Below are positions 44,941 to 54,466 of a stretch of 64,000 nt of DNA, one piece after another (positions within the stretch are counted from its first letter, which is position 1; every line of letters starts with the position of its first letter). The stretch spans positions 62,001 to 126,000 of the forward strand of contig OMVI01000093.1 in assembly GCA_900314455.1 (NCBI GenBank), read 5' to 3'. Under the pieces are notes generated by a model that did no database searches, had not been told where the DNA came from, and was given only the letters and a program-made list of their open reading frames with translations. The translations under genes and the position numbers were made by a program. The DNA is from an uncultured Prevotella sp. (lineage in GTDB: Bacteria > Bacteroidota > Bacteroidia > Bacteroidales > Bacteroidaceae).

Positions 44941-45512
44941 CGGGCAAGTACTATGCCAAGTCCTACGTTCACGTGTAGTTTTCCGGCAATGGCAAGCAAC
45001 GTGTACACGATTGCTGCTGTCAGCCAGAACCAGAAATGCGTGTAGATGTGCGTCATCGTGAAAAGCAGTACCGAGGATGTAGCCCTCTGCGTCCCTACCC
45101 TCTCCTTCAGCTCCACAATTTTATATGGTTCGCTTCCGAGAAGGCCCATAGGCGTGAGACTGTTGAGCGCAAATCCGGTTATGCTCCACTTGTACATCGT
45201 TCCCAATCCGACGTTGCACGGTCCTTGTCCACACAGGATTATGAGCCATGCGTATGCACTGATGAGATAAAGCGGAGCCCACATCAACAACACCGCTACT
45301 GGCAACCACCATGTGTTGAAGAGTATTTTCCGCAACTGTCCCCAGTCGACGTCAAATGAGAATATCATTATGACAATCGAGACGAGACCAAAGAGAAACA
45401 TAATCCTCTTGAAAATGGTCTCGCCTGATGGTCTTTTCTTATTCCTCTTCAAGCCTTCCCCGCCGGGAGACTTTTGATTAGCTTGGTAAACTTTATCTTC
45501 TTTTTCTGTCAT
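44919..45512 (-). pseudogene. Truncated LPG-synthase-TM/flippase-like membrane protein
   Basis: 197-codon ORF. After a charged N-terminus (about 1-35) come hydrophobic helices and the motif SITGFALNSLTPMGLLGSEPYKI, typical of the lysylphosphatidylglycerol-synthase transmembrane (YbhN-like flippase) family, which is normally about 300-340 residues. Sequence is family-like to about VNVGLGIVLA. It then runs 6 residues (RKTYRLN) out of frame into the CDP-alcohol transferase remnant and stops. So the last third of the protein is lost at a junction near 44941-44945. Probably non-functional. Gene order suggests it belonged with the inositol-phosphate synthase upstream. Confidence 0.8.
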
Positions 45513-45603
45513 TAACGAAATAGTAAATATCTACTTTGCATTTCAAACGCCCTCCTTACGGGGGAAACTTGAAGGGGAATTAATGCTACAATTATAATAT
45601 GTA

Positions 45604-46911
45604 TTAGTCTATCGGCTCGTCTGCCTCATAACCACCCATCTCGCGGATAGCGTTCTTCAGCATGACATACTGCTCAAAGAGGTTGTTGACAGCCTCTTCG
45701 CCCTTGGTGTAGTCGTGCATAGGGCTCTTGAGGAAGAAGCTCAGGAAGCGCTGTATGCCATAGCGACCGGCACGAGCAGCGAGGTCCATGAGCAACGTAA
45801 GGTCGAGCAACAGAGGTGCGGCGAGGATAGAGTCGCGGCAGAGGAAGTTAATCTTTATCTGCATTGGATAGCCCATCCAACCGAAGATATCGATGTTGTC
45901 CCAACCTTCCTTGTTGTCGTTGCGTGGTGGATAATAGTTGATGCGAACCTTGTGATAGATGTTGCCATAAAGGTCCGGCTGGTCTTCCTTGCGGAGAATT
46001 GTCTCCAACGTTGAGAGTTTGGAAACCTCCTTGGTGTGGAAGTTTGCCGGCTCATCGAGTACGAGACCGTCGCGGTTGCCGAGGATGTTTGTTGAGAACC
46101 ATCCTGCAAGACCGAGGTTGCGAACCTTGAGGATAGGAGCGAAGCCGCTCTTTACGAGTGTCTGGCCTGTCTTGAAGTCCTTACCTGCGATTGGCATCTT
46201 GGTCTTCTCAGCGAGTTCCCACATTGCCGGAATATCTACAGTAGTGTTAGGAGCACCCATGATGAAAGGAGCGCCTTCGGTGAGTGCTGCGTATGCGTAG
46301 CACATAGACGGTGCGATGTGCTCACGGTCGTCGTCCTTCATTGCCTTTTCGAGGGCTGCGAGGGTGCCATGGTACTGTTCGTTGTACGGAACATAAATCT
46401 CTGTCGATGCTGCCCAAATAACTACGATACGGGCGCAGTTGTTCTGCTCCTTGAAGTTGCGTATGTCTTCCTTCAGAGCCTGTACCATATCCCAACGTGT
46501 CTTGCAATCCTTGACGTTGTCACCGTCGAGGCGCTTTGCGTAGTTGTGGTCGAAAGCTGCCTTCAAAGGCTTGATAGCCTCGAGCTCGTCGCGAACCGGC
46601 TCAATGTCCTTTGCCTTCAGCACTTCAGCATAAACAGCTGCCTGATATGCGTTCTGTGGATAGACATCCCATGTTCCGAATACTATGTCATCGAGTTTAG
46701 CAAGCGGAACGATGTCTTTGTAGTGTAGATACTTCTTGTCCTTGCCACTTCCTACACGAATCTTGTCGTACTGTGTCATTGAACCGATTGGCTTTGCGAG
46801 ACCTTTGCGGGCCATCAGCACACCTGTCATGAAAGTAGTGGCAACGGCACCGCAGCCAACTACCATAATGCCCAGCTTTCCGTCAGCGGGCTTAACGTTT
46901 GTTTGTTTCAT
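45604..46911 (-). CDS. Inositol-3-phosphate synthase (myo-inositol-phosphate synthase)
   Basis: NAD-dependent enzyme converting glucose 6-phosphate to inositol 3-phosphate, 435 residues, cytoplasmic. Rossmann motif MVVGCGAVATTFMTGVLMA near the N-terminus. Family signatures: APNTTVDIPAMWELAEK, the catalytic-lysine segment PIAGKDFKTGQTLVKSGFAP, STNILGNRDGLVLDEP and KINFLCRDSILAAPLLLDL. This bacterial form is shorter than eukaryotic Ino1. It is the committed step of inositol-lipid synthesis, as in the characterised inositol-lipid locus of Bacteroides thetaiotaomicron. Downstream on the same strand lie the remnants of a flippase and a CDP-alcohol transferase, and an intact transferase is at 31.5 kb. 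Confidence 0.93.
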   Translation of the reverse strand: MKQTNVKPADGKLGIMVVGCGAVATTFMTGVLMARKGLAKPIGSMTQYDKIRVGSGKDKKYLHYKDIVPLAKLDDIVFGTWDVYPQNAYQAAVYAEVLKAKDIEPVRDELEAIKPLKAAFDHNYAKRLDGDNVKDCKTRWDMVQALKEDIRNFKEQNNCARIVVIWAASTEIYVPYNEQYHGTLAALEKAMKDDDREHIAPSMCYAYAALTEGAPFIMGAPNTTVDIPAMWELAEKTKMPIAGKDFKTGQTLVKSGFAPILKVRNLGLAGWFSTNILGNRDGLVLDEPANFHTKEVSKLSTLETILRKEDQPDLYGNIYHKVRINYYPPRNDNKEGWDNIDIFGWMGYPMQIKINFLCRDSILAAPLLLDLTLLMDLAARAGRYGIQRFLSFFLKSPMHDYTKGEEAVNNLFEQYVMLKNAIREMGGYEADEPID

Positions 46912-47031
46912 TGGTTTTATGTGTTTTAGGATATTTCCCTTCTAAATAAATTAAACGTTTAATGATTCTTTCTTTTCTTTTTTTCGCTTTTCTAAACAGC
47001 CTATAACCCTCACGGTTTGTATGTTCTAAAC

Positions 47032-47050
47032 AATGAACATAATGTTCATT
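47032..47050. promoter_or_regulatory. Perfect 19-bp palindrome in the inositol-phosphate synthase leader
   Basis: AATGAACAT-A-ATGTTCATT: perfect 9-bp half-sites around one base, 38 bp downstream of the -7 box and about 120 bp before the ATG. Fits an operator for a dimeric repressor or an RNA hairpin; regulator unknown. Confidence 0.55.
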
Positions 47051-47087
47051 TTAAGAAAACTGATGCAACACTTTGAGTTTTCATCTG

Positions 47088-47116
47088 CAAAGTTAATTCT
47101 TATTTTTTATGTACAA
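47088..47116 (-). promoter_or_regulatory. Promoter of inositol-3-phosphate synthase
   Basis: Minus strand: TTG (plus CAA 47114-47116), 18-bp spacer, TAACTTTG (plus CAAAGTTA 47088-47095). Implies an unusually long leader of about 170 nt, which contains the palindrome. Confidence 0.65.
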
Positions 47117-47143
47117 TACATTTGTGGTAACATTTAACAGCAT

Positions 47144-47521
47144 TTAAATTAATTCATAGCTACTTTTAACGACCTCCTCTCGCGTCCCATCGTTAACAAG
47201 GTCGTTGTTTGCCTGAGCGACTTCCTCGCTAGCTTGGGCTCCTTTCTCCAAAGCATTGACTTCTGGCGCCGAAAGATAGACTAAGGTATCGCCTTTATGA
47301 ACACGGTCGCCTTCATGGACACAAAGCTTAACGACACGGCTTGCAACCTTAGTTGCCACACGATAGTCGGTAGTTTCGACCTGCCCCTGAATAGTAGGCT
47401 CATGTTCAGGAATGAACAAACCTATAATAATGGTAACAGCAATAATAAAGAGAAGGATTATTGCCGTGAGCAACACATTATTGTGGAAGATTATTTGAAA
47501 TACTCTTTTCGTTTTCATCAC
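47144..47521 (-). pseudogene. Truncated HlyD-type periplasmic adaptor
   Basis: 125 codons: short cytoplasmic N-terminus, one membrane helix (LLTAIILLFIIAVTIIIGLF), then the biotinyl-lipoyl-like domain (IQGQVETTDYRVATKVASRVVKLCVHEGDRVHKGDTLVYLSAPE) and the start of the coiled hairpin (QANNDLVNDGTREEVVKSSYELI). There it stops; family members continue for another about 200 residues. The end lies at the -33 side of the inositol-phosphate synthase promoter. Divergent from the AraC regulator, the usual arrangement of an AraC-controlled HlyD-ABC exporter whose remainder is absent. Confidence 0.8.
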
Positions 47522-47699
47522 TTTTTCATTTTACGATTGCAAATTTCGCATTTTATACGGGCATATTGGTGTTTTAAACTTCTTTCTGATTGAAAGAAAT
47601 CGGAAGGCTTGACGTTTTTAGATAATTATTAAGAAGTTTACAACACTGATATTGTAGAATTTTTCCGAAATTTGCAGTCGTAAACAAAACACAGAGGCA

Positions 47700-48590
47700 A
47701 TGAAAAACAATCAAATTGAACTCAAAGAGCTGAACCTTGAAGATTTGAACAACAAGGATTCTCTCGTCGATTACTACGATGGTGATGTAGCAATCATCGA
47801 CAACATCAGTAACCTTACAGATGTTGCGCCCATCTATGCCAAGATGAACTTTATAATATTGTGCACCAAAGGACGTATTCAATTCAACATCAACGACCAA
47901 CCATTGATGCTAACAGAACAGCAATGCCTGTTGAGTGCGCCTTTCGTCATATTGGACAATTACCTGTTCAGTCCTGACTTCGAGTGCACAATACTCTGCC
48001 TAAGCGATGACCTCATACATGCCATGCTTGGCGACCAAGTGAATATTTGGAATCTTTCCGTCCACAACCAACGTACAAACATCATCCAACTCCCAGAGGA
48101 AGACCAGCAGCAGTTGGTTTATTATTATGAGCTTATAAAATTCAAGATGGAGCATCAACAGCGTCGCAACAGTACATTTATACTACAAACCATCATTCAG
48201 GCGATGCTTCTTGACTTGCTCACGCTCATTGAAAGCAAGGATGAGTCAAACGCTCCGACACCAGCATCTCACGGCAAGACTATATTCGACGACTTTCTGA
48301 ACCTTCTTGCTTCTAAAGAGATTAAGCACCTGCCTGTTGATTCGTATGCATCAGAATTGAACATTACGCCAAAGTACCTTACTATGCTATGCACAAAATA
48401 TAGCGGACGCCCTGCTTCCGACTGGATAGCCCAGTACACGAAGGAGGATATCCGCTACAATCTGATGCACACTCAACTTTCAATAAAGGAGATTAGCTCT
48501 AAGCTAGGATTCCCTAATATATCATTCTTCGGCAGTTATGTTCGCCGGTTGTTCGGGGTTTCGCCTACTCAGCTCAGGAAGAGAGTATGA
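47700..48590 (+). CDS. AraC-family transcriptional regulator
   Basis: 296 residues. N-terminal cupin-like sensor (about 20-150; MNFIILCTKGRIQFNINDQPLML) and a C-terminal pair of helix-turn-helix motifs at about 200-293 (LPVDSYASELNITPKYLTMLCTKYSGRPASDWI; LSIKEISSKLGFPNISFFGSYVRRLFGVSPTQLRKRV). Probably regulates the divergent HlyD exporter operon, of which only a truncated HlyD remains, so its local target is broken. Intact as far as can be seen. Confidence 0.92.
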   Translation: MKNNQIELKELNLEDLNNKDSLVDYYDGDVAIIDNISNLTDVAPIYAKMNFIILCTKGRIQFNINDQPLMLTEQQCLLSAPFVILDNYLFSPDFECTILCLSDDLIHAMLGDQVNIWNLSVHNQRTNIIQLPEEDQQQLVYYYELIKFKMEHQQRRNSTFILQTIIQAMLLDLLTLIESKDESNAPTPASHGKTIFDDFLNLLASKEIKHLPVDSYASELNITPKYLTMLCTKYSGRPASDWIAQYTKEDIRYNLMHTQLSIKEISSKLGFPNISFFGSYVRRLFGVSPTQLRKRV

Positions 48591-48644
48591 AGCGGTAGGT
48601 GAAGAAATGCGGTTATGGGTGATACTAGGGAGCGACCTACTTCC

Positions 48645-51600
48645 CTACCTGACCGAGAATGTGACAACTCCCTCACGCCCCATGAACTCTGGTGCATAAG
48701 CACATTGGGCTGTACTCGTCCCCGAACGATATTCGCCGGCACGGTCTACGTAGTATTCTGTCTCAACGACATGCTCGCCTTTCGCCATTCGGTCAAAGTA
48801 GTAGTTTGTCGTGTAATCGTAAGGTGCGATGTAATAGCCCCAATGATAGCCCGACAATTGAGACACCGGCTCAAGGCAAGCGGCCCGTTTGTCAATGACT
48901 TGCACGAAGTCGTAGTCGCGGTCGGCAGTAACGGTAATGCGTATACGAACCTTGTCGCCAACCTTCAGACGGCTTGACGAAGCGTCAATCTTCTTGCCGT
49001 TGGCATCGAGCACTTCGCGCTTGACGGTCAATCCACTTGCCAACGCCTTAATGTCAGTCGTCGGCTGGAAGAACTGCGAGTAAACTGCTCCCCAGCTTAC
49101 GCCATCAGAAGTCTTCACCACCTTCAAACTATTTGATTCTTCACTCTTCACTCTACACTCTTCACTTATGTCTGATTTGACATATCCTAAGCCTGCGGTT
49201 CCTTGTGGAAGAGCGATAGCGGTAGAGCCAACGCTTAGCTTGACTGGATCCTTGAATGCCAGTTCAGACAACTGCGAAGTAGCAGTGTCACCGCCAAGGA
49301 AAGCATAGATTGCATTGGCTGAGTTGAGCGGAGTATCCCAAGCCTGCGTGCGTTTCTCCTGAAGGAGCCAGCGTTGCAAGTCAGTGATAGTCTTTGTATC
49401 TGTTGCGCGAAGCAGACGGTAAGCCTCAATGACAGCTGTCTGGGTCGGTATCTTATAGTCGAACCAACTATACTGCGCTTTGCGGGTATCGAAGTAGCGT
49501 CCCATTTCCTCCTTGTAGACAGAATACTCCTGAATACTTTGCAGATACTCATCAGCCACTTTCTTCTTGCCATACATAGCGAGAATGACAGCACTGTTAG
49601 CCTTACCATATATAGTGAGGTCGCGCGGCATCTTCTCGATAAGTTCCACAATATAATTAATGTCAGACGTTGTCGCACGCTTTGCCAATGCCGATGTATA
49701 GACATAATCGCAAAGGACATCCGAAGGGCATACCTTTATCCTCTTTTGTTCTAATCGTTTCATTTCAGCGACCCGCTTGGCAACCTCCTTGTCAAGATAA
49801 GGCCAAGCCTTACGGACGAGTTGAGAAGCATTGATGCTCATGGATGTCGAGCTCGGTACCATTGTCGAAAGACGTGTTAGCGTTTTCACAACTGCGACGG
49901 TCATATAGAAACTGGCATCCATCCCAGGCCACCACGAGAACGAACCGTCATAGTTTTGCGAGCCCTTCAGTTGTGAGTAGATAGTCGACAACTGAGCGTT
50001 AATGGAATTCTCATCAAAGTAATTGGCAAGTGAGCGCTTCTGCTCTGCCTCATTGTCAGCGTCGGCAACCCAAGGAGTCTCTTCGAGGACAAGCGACTTG
50101 AGTTCCTGGTCTTTCTGAAGACTGCTCATAAGTGATGTTTCAGAACCAGGCTCACGACGCCACTGTTCAAAGGTCGACTTAATCTTTGGGTCGGAGTTCA
50201 TTATCTGACGAGCAATGCTATTAGCGAAATAAGCCGTGACAAGAGAAATGGCGTTCTTATCATTCGGATTAGAAACGTATGGCAAAGCCTGAACCATAAG
50301 CCATGTCGGGTTGTTGGTGTATTCGAACTTAACCTTAGCACCACTGACGCCAGCAGGAAGGACACTTTCCAAAGGTATTACCTTCGTCCCCTTGTCAATC
50401 TGAGTGAATGGATACGTGTTGGTCACAAATTCCTTGTCGGAGAGTATCGGTAGATAGTGTTGCTCACCATCTGAGAAGTCGTTGCCATCAGCCGTCACAC
50501 GAGCGATAAATAGTCCCGTGCCTTCTCCTTCATGGAGGGACTTCTTATTAGCCAAAGACTTTGAAAGGTCAATATTAAACGCCTCAGAGACGGTTGCATT
50601 GCTGTCAGCCTCGAAAACCTTTTCCTCTGAGTAGACGACCTTCTCTGTTGACGGGTCAATGAGTTCAAAGCGGGTCTTGCCGCTTACTGGCTTATCACAT
50701 GTATTGAATATACGTGTCGTGATTTGCGTCTTATCTCCTTGACGTACGAAGCGAGGAATATTAGGCTGTACCATAACAGTCTTCTTAGCTACAGCCTCAG
50801 CATCTATTAGTCCATAATTGACATTCGCATCGTGGGCGAGTCCCATGAACCTCCACGTCGTTACGCTCTCAGGCAAAGTGAACTTGATAGCGACATTACC
50901 ATTCTTATCCGTTGTGAGTTGCGGGTAGAAGAAAGCAGTTTCGTTAAGATTCTCTCGAAGTTGGGAAGCTTGACCTTCTTTATCGTCTTCGCCTTCCTCG
51001 GTAACAACAGCATCTAACATGTCTACACTATCACCAACTCCAACAGCCTTGTCAACCGCCAAAGTTGCAACTTCGGCCTTTGGTTCCATAGGAGCAGCCA
51101 TCATCATTACGCTGTTACCACGTATCATAAGTTTATAACGGCGAAACGGCGCGTAAGAGCGTAACAACTCATCATAATAAGAATCGTCTATACTGCTAAA
51201 CTCCAATTCTGAAACTTTAGGAAGAGAAACAGAGCCAAAACTTGAACCTGACAGATTGCCAAACGACATACCATTCCACTGAGCCGATGGCAACATGAGC
51301 AAGAACGAAGGAGAGAATGACCACTGGTGCTTCTTTATCTGATCGAGGCTCTTATCGTAGAGCGTTGCCATAAGCTGGGCGTCAGCAGGCTTTCCGTCAG
51401 GCGAAAGGATGGAAAGCGTCCACTCTTCCTTCTGTCCAGGAACGAGATTGTTGCGGAATGTCTTCCACATAAGCCGCAGTTTGTTATCAGGCTCAGGGCG
51501 ACGAATCTCCGCACGATGAGTGTAAGTATTTCCGTCGCGTACCCACGCAAGTGTCAGAACTATTCCGTCACCATACTCAGGACGATACTTGAACTCACGG

Positions 51601-54224
51601 GTAGTAATCGCATTGCTCTGGTCTACGTGTCCCTGCTCAAGAATCTTATCGCCGGAAAGCAATGTATAGAGAACATGCTGATTGTCGTCGCTCGAACCGA
51701 ACTGGACATAAGCAGGCTTGCCATCACGTGGGAACTGGCTGGCACTCTGCCAGAACCAGTCATGAGTTTCAACGACTGGGTGTTTATCCTTGACGGAGAA
51801 TACAACGAAATTCTTCATCAGCGTATCACCTTCGCAGACTGCCGTCAGCTTATAAGAGCCCGACGATAGCGTTGGCATGGCTGTGGAACTATTAGCGTTG
51901 GCATTAAGCCATGAGCCATCATCTGTCTTTGAAGAAATCTTCCACCGTACATCACCGGCAATAACCTTGCCTGCCGCATTCACACGCTTGAACGTAACGG
52001 ACTTCAGTGAGTCACGTTGTATCTTGTCGGGCAGGTCACATGAAAGCGCAGTTGGATGAGTACCAAGGGGAAGACTCAACTGTCCCTCATGGCTCTCGCC
52101 TCCAACGTCGGTCACCTTGGCATCAATGTCGAAGTTATAATAACGGTATATACGCTTTCCTTTGCGCATTGCCAAAATATCCTGCTCCGGCAACGTAAAC
52201 GGTACTGTCATCTTGAAGGTACCATCATCGGCCGTCGTTGCAGTACCAGTGTACACATTATTATCATTATTGGCATCGTCGTCCCACCAATACCACCACC
52301 ATGCACGTGTGCGCTTAACGGTGTATTCAACCTTGGCGCCCTGTACAGGCACACCGGCGTATGTCTTTGCCAAACCGCTGACGGTGATGGTATCGCCTGC
52401 ACGGTAAGCATCCTTGTAGTCATTGACTGTCACCTCGAACGTCGGACGCTTGTACTCCTCCACGTTGAAGGAAACTGTACCAAAGGCACCCGTATTGGCA
52501 GTTATGCGGAACTGTCCGGTTAGTCCGGAAGAAGGAAGTGCGAAGTCAGCCGATGCAGATCCATATTTGTCTGTAGTAACGCTCTTAGACTCTAAATTTT
52601 TGCCATTGGCATCGAAGAGGTCCAAGTCGAACTTGCGTCCCTCTATCGACTTCATGGTGTATTGCTCGTTATCCTGCGAATAGAGGATGGCATTGACATG
52701 CACTATCTGCCCCGGACGATAGATACTTCTATCCGTGAATAGGCGAACGTTCTCATCCGTTTTGCTCTTCTCGCTTGTGTATCCGCCCCATGCATCATCC
52801 TCAGGAGCAGCCTTGTCATCGTCAGTGCTTGCCCATATTTCAATACTGTTGTAGTTCTTGGTCTGATAGGTCACTTCTCCGTTATTGTCAGCTGTAAGCG
52901 TCTCTACCAGGCTCTTCTTGCCATAACCCTGGCGCTCAGTTATGCGCACCTTAGCCTTCGGAAGCGATTGTCCCGTTGTGGCATTGACAACAGCTATGCG
53001 CACATTTGACTTTGGAAGTCCCTCGGTGACAACTGCGACGTTGCTAACACGAATAATATCATAACATGATTCGACATTCCCGTCATCAGTAGACAACTCC
53101 ATAAGCCACACACCGACGTGGAGCGAAGGAATCTCCACAGAGTCCTCGTTGACATCGAAGTCGTGCGCGAAGACAACCGGTTTGGTAACCTTCTTCTCAG
53201 TTGACTTTATTTTCTTTGCAAGAACTTTCTTCAAGTCTGTATCATTATAGAGCGACGGACTTGCATCACCATTCATGTTCAGCTTCGTCAAGGTAAGGAC
53301 AACGTTACCAGTATGACGTGCGGAGAAGTTTATAAATCTCTTCTCGTTAGGCAGCAGCCTATCCTCACCGCCATCATAACGTAGCATCGGTTGCGTGAGT
53401 TGCTTCTGCCCTTTGGCGACTCTTCCAATGCTCTTCCAGTCGGCATACCGACGAAGTATCTGCTCACCGTATTCATACTTGGCCTTCCTTTCATCGTTGT
53501 TGCTATATGGCAGAAGCTCATACCTGCGTATAGCGACCTCGGCAGAAGCTGGTACACCTTCGTACCGGTTAAGCAACGAGTCGAGTTTCTGTATCTCCTC
53601 CTTTGTGCCCAAGGATAGGTTCTTGTCAATAAGACTGAGAGCCGACAGACATGCGGCGTCGCTATTGCCGTGGCTATCATAATAGCGGTTCAATGTTGCA
53701 TAATCGCCTACAGCATAACCGATGACGTGCAACAAGTCGTTATTAAACAATTTGCTGTCGATTCCTTCTTTCACAAGAGGCTTATAGACAGTAGTCGTCA
53801 CCTTGGCGAGGGCGTCAGGGTTCTCTAGAGCCTTACTAATATATTCAGCGCCCTTTTCCTTATAACCGTCACCTAACAACCGGTTGGACTTATATATATT
53901 CCCTAGAACTGTATACCACACAGCCTTTGCAGCAGGCGAAGTCTCACTATCTGCCAAAGATTCGAGTCGGGCAACTTCACTCTTCAGCGAGTCGGGCGAA
54001 ACCTCTGTAAGCACAGAGGCACGTTGCAAACTGGCTGCAAGCATCTGCCCGTAGTCATTGCCTCGCTGCGCCTTTGCCACAATGCGGTATAGGGCATCAG
54101 CCTCGGTCTTCGGCAGGTCTTTATCCTGCGCCGTCTTCACGTCCTTCCATAGCTGGTCGTAACTCTGTCCGAAGCTCGTCACCGTGAAAAGGAGCATAAA
54201 CAAAGTCAATAATATCTTATTCAT
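48645..54224 (-). CDS. Alpha-2-macroglobulin-family protein without thioester motif
   Basis: Very large exported protein, 1859 residues from ATG 54224 (MNKILLTLFMLLFTVTSFGQ, a clear signal peptide); in-frame Met codons lie at 54242 and 54263. Macroglobulin domains with carboxypeptidase-like insertions occupy the first half (RLFTDRSIYRPGQIVHVNAI is the MG2 landmark). The A2M domain carries TLPESVTTWRFMGLAHD and RFVRQGDKTQI. The alpha-helical thioester domain follows (YDGSFSWWPGMDASFYMTVAVVKTLTRL). The CxEQ thioester is absent where expected (before NAISLVTAYFANSIARQIM). Bacterial relatives trap proteases in the periplasm; thioester-free members do so by other means or differ in role. Single-gene unit with its own promoter; convergent with the AraC gene. 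Confidence 0.9.
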   Translation of the reverse strand: MNKILLTLFMLLFTVTSFGQSYDQLWKDVKTAQDKDLPKTEADALYRIVAKAQRGNDYGQMLAASLQRASVLTEVSPDSLKSEVARLESLADSETSPAAKAVWYTVLGNIYKSNRLLGDGYKEKGAEYISKALENPDALAKVTTTVYKPLVKEGIDSKLFNNDLLHVIGYAVGDYATLNRYYDSHGNSDAACLSALSLIDKNLSLGTKEEIQKLDSLLNRYEGVPASAEVAIRRYELLPYSNNDERKAKYEYGEQILRRYADWKSIGRVAKGQKQLTQPMLRYDGGEDRLLPNEKRFINFSARHTGNVVLTLTKLNMNGDASPSLYNDTDLKKVLAKKIKSTEKKVTKPVVFAHDFDVNEDSVEIPSLHVGVWLMELSTDDGNVESCYDIIRVSNVAVVTEGLPKSNVRIAVVNATTGQSLPKAKVRITERQGYGKKSLVETLTADNNGEVTYQTKNYNSIEIWASTDDDKAAPEDDAWGGYTSEKSKTDENVRLFTDRSIYRPGQIVHVNAILYSQDNEQYTMKSIEGRKFDLDLFDANGKNLESKSVTTDKYGSASADFALPSSGLTGQFRITANTGAFGTVSFNVEEYKRPTFEVTVNDYKDAYRAGDTITVSGLAKTYAGVPVQGAKVEYTVKRTRAWWWYWWDDDANNDNNVYTGTATTADDGTFKMTVPFTLPEQDILAMRKGKRIYRYYNFDIDAKVTDVGGESHEGQLSLPLGTHPTALSCDLPDKIQRDSLKSVTFKRVNAAGKVIAGDVRWKISSKTDDGSWLNANANSSTAMPTLSSGSYKLTAVCEGDTLMKNFVVFSVKDKHPVVETHDWFWQSASQFPRDGKPAYVQFGSSDDNQHVLYTLLSGDKILEQGHVDQSNAITTREFKYRPEYGDGIVLTLAWVRDGNTYTHRAEIRRPEPDNKLRLMWKTFRNNLVPGQKEEWTLSILSPDGKPADAQLMATLYDKSLDQIKKHQWSFSPSFLLMLPSAQWNGMSFGNLSGSSFGSVSLPKVSELEFSSIDDSYYDELLRSYAPFRRYKLMIRGNSVMMMAAPMEPKAEVATLAVDKAVGVGDSVDMLDAVVTEEGEDDKEGQASQLRENLNETAFFYPQLTTDKNGNVAIKFTLPESVTTWRFMGLAHDANVNYGLIDAEAVAKKTVMVQPNIPRFVRQGDKTQITTRIFNTCDKPVSGKTRFELIDPSTEKVVYSEEKVFEADSNATVSEAFNIDLSKSLANKKSLHEGEGTGLFIARVTADGNDFSDGEQHYLPILSDKEFVTNTYPFTQIDKGTKVIPLESVLPAGVSGAKVKFEYTNNPTWLMVQALPYVSNPNDKNAISLVTAYFANSIARQIMNSDPKIKSTFEQWRREPGSETSLMSSLQKDQELKSLVLEETPWVADADNEAEQKRSLANYFDENSINAQLSTIYSQLKGSQNYDGSFSWWPGMDASFYMTVAVVKTLTRLSTMVPSSTSMSINASQLVRKAWPYLDKEVAKRVAEMKRLEQKRIKVCPSDVLCDYVYTSALAKRATTSDINYIVELIEKMPRDLTIYGKANSAVILAMYGKKKVADEYLQSIQEYSVYKEEMGRYFDTRKAQYSWFDYKIPTQTAVIEAYRLLRATDTKTITDLQRWLLQEKRTQAWDTPLNSANAIYAFLGGDTATSQLSELAFKDPVKLSVGSTAIALPQGTAGLGYVKSDISEECRVKSEESNSLKVVKTSDGVSWGAVYSQFFQPTTDIKALASGLTVKREVLDANGKKIDASSSRLKVGDKVRIRITVTADRDYDFVQVIDKRAACLEPVSQLSGYHWGYYIAPYDYTTNYYFDRMAKGEHVVETEYYVDRAGEYRSGTSTAQCAYAPEFMGREGVVTFSVR

Positions 54225-54335
54225 CTTTCCGAGATTTTCCATTCGGTTATCGTTTTTGATCAAGAATATAGTGTTTTATTTTCGTTACTTTGACTGTTTT
54301 GGGCTGTGAAAGTTTAACCCGTTACTTCATAAATG

Positions 54336-54365
54336 CAAAGATACGAAAATTCCAGTTGTCTGCAA
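54336..54365 (-). promoter_or_regulatory. Promoter of the alpha-2-macroglobulin gene
   Basis: Minus strand: TTG (plus CAA 54363-54365), 19-bp spacer, TATCTTTG (plus CAAAGATA 54336-54343); about 105-nt leader to ATG 54224. Confidence 0.72.
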
Positions 54366-54384
54366 ACTTTGACATATTATATTA

Positions 54385-54412
54385 TTGAAATCAAAAATAA
54401 TTTGTATCTTTG
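54385..54412 (+). promoter_or_regulatory. Probable promoter of the GH94 gene
   Basis: TATCTTTG at 54405-54412 with TTG at 54385-54387; the 17-bp spacer is shorter than usual. About 48-nt leader to ATG 54467. Confidence 0.5.
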
Positions 54413-54466
54413 CATTGTGAAATAAACATCAAACTAAAATCACACTTCAGCAGACTAATATCAACT

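Noticed and set aside
45541..45580. CCCTCC...GGGGG...AAGGGG stretch between inositol-phosphate synthase and the flippase as a repeat element
   Set aside because: Similar short G/C runs occur in several gaps here, but no common boundaries or fixed length could be defined.
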